Shown here piece after piece: positions 54,247 to 61,807 of a DNA stretch of 64,000 nt. Numbering within the stretch: position 1 is the first letter of the stretch; each line of letters begins with the position of its first letter. Origin of the DNA: Gemmatimonadota bacterium (GTDB taxonomy: Bacteria; Gemmatimonadota; Gemmatimonadetes; Palauibacterales; Palauibacteraceae). A model generated the notes under the pieces. It searched no databases. It was given only the letters and a program-made list of their open reading frames with translations, and had not been told where the DNA came from. The DNA lies in the NCBI GenBank assembly GCA_022825725.1, contig JAJDWE010000077.1, positions 1-64,000 on the forward strand. Direction: 5' to 3'. A program made the position numbers and the translations under genes.

Positions 54247-54947
54247 AGAAGGCGCTTGCCTCGGCGCTGTTCATCGCCCTGGCCGCCGCGCCGCTTGCGG
54301 GTCAGATGACCGTCGGCCTGAGGGGCGGCATCGGCAACGCGACGCTGTCCCGGGACATGCCGCGACCGGAACAGGCCGAAGAAAGGGGATCCCGATTCGG
54401 GGTCGTGTCGGGGATCGACGTGGGGGTTCCTCTGGGCGGCGCCGTGGATCTGCGCGTCGGCATGGGGCTGGCCCAGAAGGGTGGCGGCACGGACACGCCC
54501 TCGTCGGTCACCGCGAGCAGGGCGTTCGTCGATGCGACCACCGAACTGGACTACCTGCAATTGTCCGCACTCTTCCGCGCGAGCGCCGACGCCGAGCGGG
54601 GGCTGCTCAACGTCGGCGTCCTCGCCGGGCCCTACATGGCCGTCAACCTTTCGTGCGGCATCGCGCTGACGACGTACTTTCCTCCGCCCGGATCGGGGGA
54701 GTATCGGTCCTTCAGCGAGCGGCTGCCTTCGAGAACCGAAGCGTCATGCGACGGAGACGACGGCGCCGACTTCGGGACCGCCGACTTCGGACTGGCCTTT
54801 GGGACGGCGGTCGAAGTAAGGCTCGGCGATTCGATTGGTCTGGCCTTCGATGTGATCTACGCCATCGGTCTTACCGGTATTGACGACGACGGAACCAGGA
54901 ACCGTCACCTGACCCTGCAGAGCGGGCTGGTGTTCGCGATCGGTTGA
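54243..54947 (+). CDS. Outer-membrane beta-barrel protein (paralogue 2), probable CTG start
   Basis: About 234 aa. The signal peptide begins right at KKALASALFIALAAAPLAGQ, and no ATG, GTG or TTG lies just ahead of it in frame. CTG 54243 overlaps the preceding stop (CTGA). A GTG at 54150 would put 31 residues ahead of the signal. The barrel is close to paralogues at 45324 and 55935 (MTVGLRGGIGNATLS, VVSGIDVGVPLGGAVDLRVG, LAQKGG, LDYLQLSALFR, VGVLAGPYMAVNLSC). Two Cys (NLSC and EASC) bracket a 30-residue loop. Confidence 0.75.
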   Translation: MKKALASALFIALAAAPLAGQMTVGLRGGIGNATLSRDMPRPEQAEERGSRFGVVSGIDVGVPLGGAVDLRVGMGLAQKGGGTDTPSSVTASRAFVDATTELDYLQLSALFRASADAERGLLNVGVLAGPYMAVNLSCGIALTTYFPPPGSGEYRSFSERLPSRTEASCDGDDGADFGTADFGLAFGTAVEVRLGDSIGLAFDVIYAIGLTGIDDDGTRNRHLTLQSGLVFAIG

Positions 54948-54965
54948 GGGTCAGGCGCTCGCGGG

Positions 54966-55814
54966 TCAGCCGTTCGCTCGCCGCTCCAGCACGCAGTACC
55001 GGTACAGCTTGAGCGTCTCGCGCCAATCCTCCGGGTACTCCGCCACCATCTGACCCAGCCCGTACTCCTCCGCCAGTTCCGCGAACGTCCCCGATTCGGC
55101 GACCTCGAACGGCGTCTCCTTCTCGAACACCGTCAGGTCCGGGAAGCCCGTGGGGAACGAGGCGTTCATCGCCCGCTCCACCCCCTCGAGCCGCTTGAGG
55201 TCCTCGTCCGTGTCGAACTCGCGGCGCTGCAGGTCCACCGAGAAGTAGTCGAAGGCGATCCGGACCGACGACATCGCGCCCGCGAGCCGGTTCAGGAACG
55301 GCATGATGCTCTCCGGGGGCAGGTACATCGTGTTGCCCTCCCAGACCATCAGCGTGGGCGCCGCCGGGTCGAACCCGAGGGCGGCCAGATCGCCCGGGAT
55401 GTCCGCCTCCAGGTAGTTGGCGAAGAGCGACGGCGGCTGCTCGACCCCGTTCTCCGACAGGACATGGTTCTTGAACTCGAGGACCGCCTTCTGGTCCACC
55501 TCGAAGAAGGCCGCGCCCGCGTTCCGGTAGTGATGCGCGCGCATGTCGAAGCCGCCCCCGAGCAGCACGACCTGGCGCGCTCCGTCGGCGATCCCCCGCT
55601 CCACGAACCGGTTGAAGTAGCGTGTGCGGAACCGGACCATCGTCGTCGATGGCGGGAACGCCGCGTCCAGTTGCCGGGCGGCCGTGCGCGCGCGGTCGTT
55701 CGAAAACCACGGGGCGTAGGGATCGTTGAAGAGCGGACGCGGCTTTTCGGGCTCCAGGGCCCGGATGGACGCGATGACGAAGGCGGTCGCACCGATTTCG
55801 TTGATATCGATCAT
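54966..55814 (-). CDS. Class I SAM-dependent methyltransferase (LCM/TIGR00027-like)
   Basis: 282 aa. The SAM-binding motif VVLLGGGFDMRAHHY, FFEVDQKAVLEFK and LMVWEGNTMYLP match the leucine carboxyl methyltransferase-like family, whose members methylate small molecules or protein carboxylates. The substrate is unknown. ATG 55814 (MIDINEIGATAFVIASIRA) is family-like; the frame continues upstream but into the divergent promoter region. Confidence 0.85.
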   Translation of the reverse strand: MIDINEIGATAFVIASIRALEPEKPRPLFNDPYAPWFSNDRARTAARQLDAAFPPSTTMVRFRTRYFNRFVERGIADGARQVVLLGGGFDMRAHHYRNAGAAFFEVDQKAVLEFKNHVLSENGVEQPPSLFANYLEADIPGDLAALGFDPAAPTLMVWEGNTMYLPPESIMPFLNRLAGAMSSVRIAFDYFSVDLQRREFDTDEDLKRLEGVERAMNASFPTGFPDLTVFEKETPFEVAESGTFAELAEEYGLGQMVAEYPEDWRETLKLYRYCVLERRANG

Positions 55815-55854
55815 GGGTCGAGAGAACCTGGGATGTGTAAGAGTGAAGGATGCG

Positions 55855-55887
55855 GTCGAGGCGGACCTCGACAGCCCGGAGTATAGT
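55855..55887 (+). promoter_or_regulatory. Candidate promoter with an operator-like inverted repeat upstream of barrel paralogue 3
   Basis: GTCGAGG (55855-55861) and CCTCGAC (55866-55872) form a perfect inverted repeat around CGGA. TATAGT at 55882-55887 is a good -10; the expected -35 position falls inside the repeat and has no TTGACA-like sequence, so an activator or repressor probably binds there. Confidence 0.35.
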
Positions 55888-55934
55888 ACGAAGTGAGGAG
55901 GATACCTCAAGGCATTCGCATGGAGGGAGACGCC

Positions 55935-56702
55935 ATGTCCGCAGGACGTTTTTCCGCGCAAGCCGCCATCCACGCCGTGGCCCTGGTCCTCGCGCTGGCC
56001 GCCGCGCCGCTCGCCGCGCAGATGACCATCGGCGTGCGGGCCGGAGTCGGTCCCGCGAGCCTGTCCGGGGCCGACCTGGAGACCCGGGGCGCCGCCGCGT
56101 TCGACGAACCGAGAGATGGGATCGTGGCGGGGGTCGACGCGGGGATCCCGCTGAGCGGCGGGCTCGGCGTGCGCATCGGCCTGGGGCTGGCCCAGAAGGG
56201 CGGCGCCGTGAAAGTGCCGCCGTCGATCACGGCGAGCCGGTTGCTCAACGAGTCGACGGCCGAGATCGACTACCTGCAGTTCTCCGCGCTCTTTCGCGCG
56301 GGCACCGCCACCGAAGAGGGGCGTCTCAACTTCGGCTTTCTCGCCGGGCCCTACGTGGCCTTCAACCTCTCGTGCCAGGTGGCCGTGACCTCCGTCGATC
56401 CCGGGCCCCTCCGTCCCGAGGTCCCTCCGGGCATTCCCAACCGCGTGGGGCGGACCGGGGGTGCGGGGCGGACGTCGAGCGCACAGGACACCGAGGTGGC
56501 CTGCGGGGAGGGCGGCGTGAGCGAGGTCAAGTCAACCGACTTCGGACTCGCCCTCGGCGGAGGGTTCCAGGTGAGACTGACGGATTCGCTCGACCTGGCG
56601 TTCGACCTGATCTACGCCCGGGGCCTCTCCGAAATCGACGCCGACGGGAAGAAGACAAACCACGTCGTCCTCCAGGGCGGCCTCGTGTTCGCCATCGGCT
56701 GA
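55935..56702 (+). CDS. Outer-membrane beta-barrel protein (paralogue 3)
   Basis: 255 aa. ATG 55935 (MSAGRFSAQAAIHAVALVL) has GGAGGGAGA upstream, and a signal peptide ends PLAAQ. Same barrel blocks as at 45324 and 54243: MTIGVRAGVGPASLS, IVAGVDAGIPLSGGLGVRIG, LAQKGG, IDYLQFSALFR, FGFLAGPYVAFNLSC. Its Cys-bracketed loop (NLSC to EVAC) is 42 residues, rich in Pro, Gly and Arg, the longest of the three. Function unknown. Confidence 0.78.
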   Translation: MSAGRFSAQAAIHAVALVLALAAAPLAAQMTIGVRAGVGPASLSGADLETRGAAAFDEPRDGIVAGVDAGIPLSGGLGVRIGLGLAQKGGAVKVPPSITASRLLNESTAEIDYLQFSALFRAGTATEEGRLNFGFLAGPYVAFNLSCQVAVTSVDPGPLRPEVPPGIPNRVGRTGGAGRTSSAQDTEVACGEGGVSEVKSTDFGLALGGGFQVRLTDSLDLAFDLIYARGLSEIDADGKKTNHVVLQGGLVFAIG

Positions 56703-56718
56703 GCCCGCATCGCCAGGG

Positions 56719-57033
56719 TCACCGCCTGACGACGACCACGTACTCCCGTTCGATCACCCGGTGGAACCGCTGGGGCAGCCTCGCCCAGTTCCTCGCCTCG
56801 ACGAGGAACGGGATCGTGGATTCCCGCACCGCCTCTTCGAAGTCCAGCAGTTGGTCGGCGGGGATATCCTCGAGCCCCGGCCCGCGCAGCACGAGATCGA
56901 GGTCGCTTCCCTCGTGGCCGAGGCCGCTCACGCGGCTGCCGTACGCCCACACCTCGACATCCGGCAGGTACTCCCGGAGAAGCGCTTCGAGCACGCGCCG
57001 GTGCCTTGCGGACAGGTTCATACGGTCAGACAT
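56719..57033 (-). CDS. mntA: MntA-like minimal nucleotidyltransferase (type VII antitoxin)
   Basis: 104 aa. The GS-x10-DxD motif is exact: Gly32-Ser33 to Asp44-x-Asp46 (YGSRVSGLGHEGSDLDLVLR). In characterised HepT-MntA pairs this protein AMPylates the HEPN toxin and so neutralises it. ATG 57033 lies inside the end of the hepT frame (8-bp overlap); ATG 57021 is an alternative. It ends 16 bp from a convergent barrel gene. Confidence 0.85.
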   Translation of the reverse strand: MSDRMNLSARHRRVLEALLREYLPDVEVWAYGSRVSGLGHEGSDLDLVLRGPGLEDIPADQLLDFEEAVRESTIPFLVEARNWARLPQRFHRVIEREYVVVVRR

Positions 57034-57472
57034 CGTCCGTCCGGTCGATCATGTCGGCGAGCGCCGTGGCGTCGACGATGAAATCCGGCAACAGCTTCAG
57101 CGTGGCCTCCGCGAAGTCCTCGCCGTAGTCGTGCGCCGTTTCGTTACGGTTGTCCCGGTAGTGCAGCCAACGTTCGACCGCTTCGCAGTCCACGAGGTCG
57201 TGGCGGGCCGCGTGACGGAACAGATCCTTGAAGTGCAGGCGGTCCGCCTGGCGGTTGCTGGCGAACCACGCGGCGAGCCGCTTCCGCAGCAACTTTCCGC
57301 TCTGCTCGAGTACGAGTTCGAACTCCTTGACGCAGGCGGCGCGGTAGATGTCGTACATGACATCGTCGCGGTCCTCCTGCGTTTCGATTCCCACCACCGC
57401 CCGCTCCAGCGAAGCGATGCGCCGCCGCAGGAACGTGGTGTCGATGCTCACTGTCTTCGCTGTCGTCGGCAC
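57026..57472 (-). CDS. hepT: HepT-like HEPN protein (type VII toxin)
   Basis: 148 aa all-helical protein of the HEPN/nucleotidyltransferase-substrate-binding class. It carries Rx4HxY: Arg109, His114 and Tyr116 in RNETAHDY, the RNase site and AMPylated Tyr of HepT toxins. GTG 57472 has GAGGA eight bases ahead. It precedes and overlaps mntA, the usual order. Overall similarity (KEFELVLEQSGKLLRKRLAA) is nearer the HI0074-like substrate-binding subfamily, so a non-toxin role remains possible. Confidence 0.82.
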   Translation of the reverse strand: MPTTAKTVSIDTTFLRRRIASLERAVVGIETQEDRDDVMYDIYRAACVKEFELVLEQSGKLLRKRLAAWFASNRQADRLHFKDLFRHAARHDLVDCEAVERWLHYRDNRNETAHDYGEDFAEATLKLLPDFIVDATALADMIDRTDDV

Positions 57473-57481
57473 GGGGGTTCC

Positions 57482-58042
57482 TCAGGGCCAGAGCCAGCCG
57501 AAGGCGCCGCCGGTCACGAGTCCGTAGACGAGGCCGTCGAACATGCTGCGGGCCGTGGCCGGCCAGCCCTGGAAGGTCCAGATCGCGTCCTGGGCGTGCG
57601 CGAGCGCGTATCCCATCGCCGCAGCGACCGACGTGATCTTGAAGACCTGCATGTACTCCGCGCCCGGCCCGAGCGCGAGGCCGGCGACGTAGGCCGTGAG
57701 CAGACCCACCACGAGGCAGTAGACGAACCACTGCACGAGCTGGCTCCCCCGCATCAGGGGATGGCCGGCGGGCAGCACCGTCATGAAGGCGACCGGGCCG
57801 CGCCTCACCTTCTCCTGGAACGCCTCGCTCCTCAGGACCTCGTGGGACGCCGCGTGCGGGACGGAGTAGGTCCCGCCGGGGATGTCGAAGCCGCGCAGGG
57901 CGTCCATCACGCCGTCCTCGTCCGGGAGCGCCCGGTAGTCGTGCCGGTGGTAGTTGAGGACCATGTGGATGACGCAGCTCGCGACGAACACGAGCACGCC
58001 CGAGACCAGGATGGGAAGCCAGAGACTGAAAACCGAAACCAT
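57482..58042 (-). CDS. Uncharacterised four-helix membrane protein
   Basis: 186 aa. Helix at 5-28 (LWLPILVSGVLVFVASCVIH), a soluble middle part (HDYRALPDEDGVMDALRGFD, GTYSVPHAASHEV), then about three helices (104-125, 130-148, 160-186). No motif I can name. It lies 13 bp after the next small membrane gene and 9 bp before hepT, all on one strand, so a shared transcript is likely. Confidence 0.7.
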   Translation of the reverse strand: MVSVFSLWLPILVSGVLVFVASCVIHMVLNYHRHDYRALPDEDGVMDALRGFDIPGGTYSVPHAASHEVLRSEAFQEKVRRGPVAFMTVLPAGHPLMRGSQLVQWFVYCLVVGLLTAYVAGLALGPGAEYMQVFKITSVAAAMGYALAHAQDAIWTFQGWPATARSMFDGLVYGLVTGGAFGWLWP

Positions 58043-58055
58043 GGATTTGCTCCCT

Positions 58056-58376
58056 TCAGGCGTTGGGGCCGTCTTCCAGCAAGTTTTGGAGGAGCCACAG
58101 GCAGGCGACGCACAGCAGGACGCCGGCGAGCGCCGTGTAGCGTCCCCAGCCCGGCCCGTACCAGGCCAGCACGCCGCCCAGCAGCGCCCCCGCGACGCAG
58201 CCGCCGAACGCGATCCGATACCATCTCGGCCAATGCTTCGGCCGGAACCTGTCGGACCATCTGCCCATGGCGCTCACGCCTTCCGTGGCGAACTTCTCCG
58301 GCCAGCCGTCCCTGGAGAGATCGGGCGCCGTGTCGGGATCAAAACCATCGGCCGTCGCGCTGTCGTTCTCGTTCAT
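58056..58376 (-). CDS. Small two-helix membrane protein of unknown function
   Basis: 106 aa from ATG 58376 (MNENDSATADGFDP), with GGGGA about 8 bases upstream; a longer frame to 58418 is less likely. The N-terminal 65 residues are soluble and the rest has two helices (IAFGGCVAGALLGGVLAWYG and ALAGVLLCVACLWLL). It leads a minus-strand unit with the four-helix protein and hepT-mntA. Confidence 0.65.
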   Translation of the reverse strand: MNENDSATADGFDPDTAPDLSRDGWPEKFATEGVSAMGRWSDRFRPKHWPRWYRIAFGGCVAGALLGGVLAWYGPGWGRYTALAGVLLCVACLWLLQNLLEDGPNA

Positions 58377-58470
58377 TGACCGTCCCCGCGCGTTTCGGTT
58401 TCGTTGAAGTCCGTTCACGATGAATGTTGCTACAGAAATTTAGCCAAGAACGTTCCCGAGCGGAGAGCAC

Positions 58471-59508
58471 GTGTACACAACCTGCATCTTCTGCAAGAGA
58501 CCCCTCCCCTCGAACGATGTAGTGGAGGAGTTCCCGGTCGGGCGTCGGCTCGCGTTCGACCCGGCGAAGGGGCGGCTGTGGGTGGTGTGCAGGAGGTGCC
58601 GCCGGTGGAACCTGACGCCGCTCGAGGAGCGCTGGGAGGCGATCGAGACGTGCGAGCGGATCTTCCGCGACACGCCCATGCGCGCCTCGACCGACAACAT
58701 CGGGATCGCGCGCCACCGGGAAGGGCTGGACCTGGTCAGGATCGGGGCGCCGCCGCGGGGCGAATTCGCGGCCTGGAGGTACGGCACCCGATTCGGGATA
58801 CGGAGATGGCGCGCCGGTCTTGGGGCCTTCGCCGGCGGTGCGGCCATATCTGCGGCGATGCAGCTCTCGTTACCGGTCGTCGGCACGTTGGGGTTCGCCG
58901 CCGTGTGGCCGTATGTGGCGTGGACCCACCTCCGCCCGGTCGCCAAGGTTCGGGTCGGCGGAAGGGCTGGCGCAGACGGCCCCGTTTCCCCCGAGAGCGT
59001 CGCGAAGTTCAGACACCTCGACGTCAGGTCGATTCGCATGCTGCCCGACGCCGGCGCCCCGGGCTTCGGCGTGGAGATCAACCGGGGACTGCGAAGAGCC
59101 TGGTTCGAAGGCGAGGACGCCCGTCGTGTGGCCGCCGCCATCGTTCCCTTCGTGAATCATCGGGGCGGGGGCCGCAACGTTGTGCGGCGCGCCGTAAATG
59201 AAATCGAATCCAGCGGCCACCCCAGCCGGTTCCTCACCGACGTGGCCAGCAGACAACACCCCGGGTTGACGGGCCGGACCGGCTACGTCCGCGCCATGCC
59301 GACACCCCTGCAGCTCGCTCTGGAGATGTCTCTCCACGAGGAACAGGAACGTCGCGCTCTGGAAGGCGAACTGTGGATCCTCGAACAGGCGTGGAGAGAG
59401 GCGGAGGAGATCGCGGCCATCGCCGACAGGCTCCTCCTTCCGGCCCACACCGACGAGTTCTTCGAACGACACGGAAGACCTGAGGAGGACGGCGGGCAGA
59501 CGGTCTGA
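58471..59508 (+). CDS. Conserved zinc-ribbon protein with membrane segment, unknown function
   Basis: 345 aa, GTG start with GGAGAG upstream. Four Cys (5, 8, 40, 43; CIFC and CRRC) make a zinc ribbon. Residues ~115-150 are hydrophobic (two short helices), and the middle has VEINRGLRRAWFEGEDARR. The C-terminal 60 residues form a long acidic helix (LEMSLHEEQERRALEGELWI). I recognise the overall pattern as a conserved family of unknown role. Divergent from the membrane-protein/hepT-mntA unit. Confidence 0.72.
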   Translation: MYTTCIFCKRPLPSNDVVEEFPVGRRLAFDPAKGRLWVVCRRCRRWNLTPLEERWEAIETCERIFRDTPMRASTDNIGIARHREGLDLVRIGAPPRGEFAAWRYGTRFGIRRWRAGLGAFAGGAAISAAMQLSLPVVGTLGFAAVWPYVAWTHLRPVAKVRVGGRAGADGPVSPESVAKFRHLDVRSIRMLPDAGAPGFGVEINRGLRRAWFEGEDARRVAAAIVPFVNHRGGGRNVVRRAVNEIESSGHPSRFLTDVASRQHPGLTGRTGYVRAMPTPLQLALEMSLHEEQERRALEGELWILEQAWREAEEIAAIADRLLLPAHTDEFFERHGRPEEDGGQTV

Positions 59509-59510
59509 CA

Positions 59511-59532
59511 ACCGCCCACCGGTCAGGGCGGT
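59511..59532 (+). terminator. Hairpin after the zinc-ribbon gene
   Basis: ACCGCCC (59511-59517) pairs with GGGCGGT (59526-59532) across an 8-base loop, starting two bases after the stop codon. No T-run follows, so it is only a weak terminator candidate. Confidence 0.35.
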
Positions 59533-59595
59533 GTCTCGACGCCGACTCGATGCGGCCCACCCGCCACGAGGATCCTCTTCCCGCCGGCCACCTCC

Positions 59596-59766
59596 ATGCT
59601 CTATGGTGGAAGGAGGTTCACGTTCCTCGCCGCCCTTGGCACGGTCATCCTGATCGTGCTCGAGGATGTCGGCGTCCCGATCCCGGAAGAGGTCGTCGTA
59701 CCTCTGGTGGCGTACATCGTCGCCCAGGGACTCGCCGACATCGGGAAAGAGCGCGCCAAGGCGTAG
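59596..59766 (+). CDS. Short membrane peptide, unknown
   Basis: 56 codons: MLYGGRRFTFLAALGTVILI then a Val-rich segment ending ADIGKERAKA. A GGRR start and one or two hydrophobic helices resemble small holin-like or phage-derived membrane proteins. The Shine-Dalgarno is poor and a hairpin follows (59795-59813). Codon third positions are G/C-rich like real genes. It could be a small gene or chance; nothing else phage-like is near. Confidence 0.45.
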   Translation: MLYGGRRFTFLAALGTVILIVLEDVGVPIPEEVVVPLVAYIVAQGLADIGKERAKA

Positions 59767-59794
59767 CAGGGACGCGCCTAACGGCGTTCCTGAC

Positions 59795-59813
59795 CCTTCG
59801 TCGGTGACGAAGG
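59795..59813 (+). terminator. Strong hairpin, possible terminator
   Basis: CCTTCGTC (59795-59802) and GACGAAGG (59806-59813) form a perfect 8-bp stem with a 3-base loop, followed by AGTAATT. It lies 28 bp after the short membrane ORF. The T-content after it is low. Confidence 0.4.
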
Positions 59814-59902
59814 AGTAATTCCGCGCCGGATCCGGTCGTCCACCGGTGTGTACCAGCGTCGAAACGGTCACACACCTGATTCGATGCGGAGGGCCGAGTT
59901 CA

Positions 59903-60490
59903 ATGCAGCGCCGCAATCCCGCTGGTCCACGGCGGCGGGTCCATCAGAGGCGCATCCCTGTGATCTGCCTGCTGCTGAGCATTCCGGCGGTCGAGGCCTG
60001 CGGCAGTCTCCTGGGTGTTTTCCGGGACGCTTCCCTGGCGGTGACGGTGGGAACGGGCCGGTCAAACGGCCTGGATGACCCGAACGGGCTGGCGAATCTC
60101 GAGGTCGAGGTCGAGACGGGCGGCCGTGGAGTCGGGCAGCGGGTGTTCACCGCAGAGGACCTGCCGAGCGCCCCCTTCGAGGTGCCCGAGTCCGGCGGCA
60201 TCGAAATCGGGCTGCGGCTTCGGCTCGAAGGTCGGGTCGTGTCCGAGGGCCGCGCGAGATGGGATCTCGAGCCCGATGTCGAGTGGGAAGCCGAGATCGA
60301 ACGTGCCCCGTTTCCGCTGAACGCGCTGGTCGACAACGTCACCGGCCCCAACCCGATCCGGTGCGCGTGGTTCTGGTGCTACGAAGTCTGGCGGTTCGAG
60401 ATCGACGCCGATGCCCGCAACTACGAGGACGAGGCCTTGTGGCTCACCATCTGGCGCGTCCACCCCGATGAGTGCGCAGACGTGTGTTAG
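59903..60490 (+). CDS. Hypothetical exported protein
   Basis: 195 aa from ATG 59903, with GGAGG about 11 bases ahead. Basic N-terminus, hydrophobic IPVICLLLSIPAVEAC and Cys33 suggest a secreted or lipoprotein, though Glu at -2 is wrong for a standard lipobox. The mature part is beta-rich and acidic (LANLEVEVETGG, IEIGLRLRLEGRVV, WDLEPDVEWEAEIE) with two CxxxC-like Cys (CAWFWC) and a C-terminal CADVC. Family not recognised. Confidence 0.65.
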   Translation: MQRRNPAGPRRRVHQRRIPVICLLLSIPAVEACGSLLGVFRDASLAVTVGTGRSNGLDDPNGLANLEVEVETGGRGVGQRVFTAEDLPSAPFEVPESGGIEIGLRLRLEGRVVSEGRARWDLEPDVEWEAEIERAPFPLNALVDNVTGPNPIRCAWFWCYEVWRFEIDADARNYEDEALWLTIWRVHPDECADVC

Positions 60491-60621
60491 GAGTGACCCG
60501 GGTTCCCGCTCGCCCCCGCATCGCTGTCTCGACCGGCCCGGGTGATGGCGGATGACCCAGCTGCGGCTAGATTGAACCGTTCGTTGGCGGCCGTGGATCC
60601 AGACAGCCCTGGAGGCGGAAG

Positions 60622-60819
60622 ATGAAATACCGGGTGGCGCTTCAAGAGTCCGAAGAGGGATTCTCCGTCTGGGTTCCAGGCCTTCCGGGTTGTGCGTCCC
60701 AGGGGACGACGGAGGAGGAAGCCCTCGCTAACATCGCGGATGCCGTCCGCGAGTACCTGGACGTAGCGGTCGAGAATGCCGCCGGCATGGTGATCCGTGA
60801 GATCGAAGTTGCCGTATAG
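60622..60819 (+). CDS. hicB: HicB-family antitoxin
   Basis: 65 aa, the short HicB form: MKYRVALQESEEGFSVWVPG and LPGCASQGTTEEEALANI make the RNase H-like partial fold that blocks HicA. No DNA-binding C-terminal domain, so autorepression would need another factor. GGAGG lies six bases before the ATG. hicB precedes hicA by 3 bp. Confidence 0.9.
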   Translation: MKYRVALQESEEGFSVWVPGLPGCASQGTTEEEALANIADAVREYLDVAVENAAGMVIREIEVAV

Positions 60820-60822
60820 ACC

Positions 60823-61035
60823 GTGCCGAGGATTCCCGGTGTCAACCACCTCCGGGCGGTGCGCGCGCTTGAGAAAGCAGGCTTCCGCATCGCTCGCCAA
60901 GGAAAGCACATCGTGCTGACCGACGGTGAACGTATCCTTACGGTTCCCCGCAACAATCCGGTCAATGCGTTCACGATGGGCCGGATCGTCCAGGACGCCG
61001 GCCTGACGGAACCGGAATTCAAGGAACTCCTCTGA
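60823..61035 (+). CDS. hicA: HicA-family mRNA interferase toxin
   Basis: 70 aa, GTG start. dsRBD-like fold; the catalytic His lies in RQGKHIVLT, and VPRNNPVNAFTMGRIVQDAG is the family C-terminal block. HicA cleaves mRNA independently of translation until bound by HicB. The order antitoxin-toxin is the less classical but common one. Confidence 0.9.
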   Translation: MPRIPGVNHLRAVRALEKAGFRIARQGKHIVLTDGERILTVPRNNPVNAFTMGRIVQDAGLTEPEFKELL

Positions 61036-61123
61036 CGCACCCCGTGGAGGGGATACCATCCTCCTCCTCGTGCGGCCGCTGTGGCTGAAGAACCTCCACA
61101 CGGTGAACGGGTAGAGGCTTGTC

Positions 61124-61807
61124 ATGAACAATTCCCTCCGTGCCCTTTCGCGCTCGCCGCTCGTGAGGATGGAGAGGGTTGGGTCCGTGGTGGTGGGACT
61201 CGCCCTTTTGGCGGCCGTCATGCCGGGGCCGGCCGTGGGGCAGGGCTGCTCGTTTGCGATGGCGCTGGGCGTCGCGGTTCCGACGGGCGGCGTGCCGGAC
61301 CCGGGCCGGGGAGAAGTGAGACTGTCGGCCGGGCAGACCGGGCGTCTTGGGCTCGAGTGCGGTTCGAAGTCCATCCGGCTCGGAGTCGACCTGGAGAGTA
61401 CCGCCCTTGCTGCGCAGCCTGCCGCCACATTCGGCTACGGCGTGAGCCTGCTGGGCTTGGTGGGTCGGTTCGGGGTCGACTTCCCGCTCACGGATGACGA
61501 CAACGCGCCGTGGGTGGGAGTGGGCGGCCATGCGGGATTCATGGTGCCTGGCGAGCGGGCGAGGTCGTTCGACGCCATCCTCCATCTTGAGAGGCAGGTC
61601 GACTTCGGTCGGCTCGGGAAGGTGGCCGGCGGGAGTGTGCGCTTCGGCGTCCCTCTGTCGTCGCCCTGGGCCATCATCTTCGACCTCGCCGTGAGGGCGA
61701 ACACTCTTTCCACCATCGAACCGGGCGCCAAGTGGACTCCGGCATATCGCGGACATGAACGACTGATGACCTTCCCGGTCTCCGTCGGGGTACGGTTGAT
61801 CCTGTGA
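61124..61807 (+). CDS. Outer-membrane beta-barrel-like protein (tandem pair, first)
   Basis: 227 aa. Signal peptide ending PAVGQG, then strands such as CSFAMALGVAVPTGG, LGLECGSKSIRLGVDLE, WVGVGGHAGFMV and FPVSVGVRLIL. Two Cys (GQGC and LECG) are shared with the next gene and probably form a disulfide. It is a different family from the barrels at 45324, 54243 and 55935. Coupled to the next gene by GTGA. Confidence 0.7.
   Translation: MNNSLRALSRSPLVRMERVGSVVVGLALLAAVMPGPAVGQGCSFAMALGVAVPTGGVPDPGRGEVRLSAGQTGRLGLECGSKSIRLGVDLESTALAAQPAATFGYGVSLLGLVGRFGVDFPLTDDDNAPWVGVGGHAGFMVPGERARSFDAILHLERQVDFGRLGKVAGGSVRFGVPLSSPWAIIFDLAVRANTLSTIEPGAKWTPAYRGHERLMTFPVSVGVRLIL

Noticed and set aside
59511-59813. 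Prophage remnant around the small membrane ORF
   Set aside because: No integrase, structural or lysis genes nearby; one holin-like peptide is not enough.
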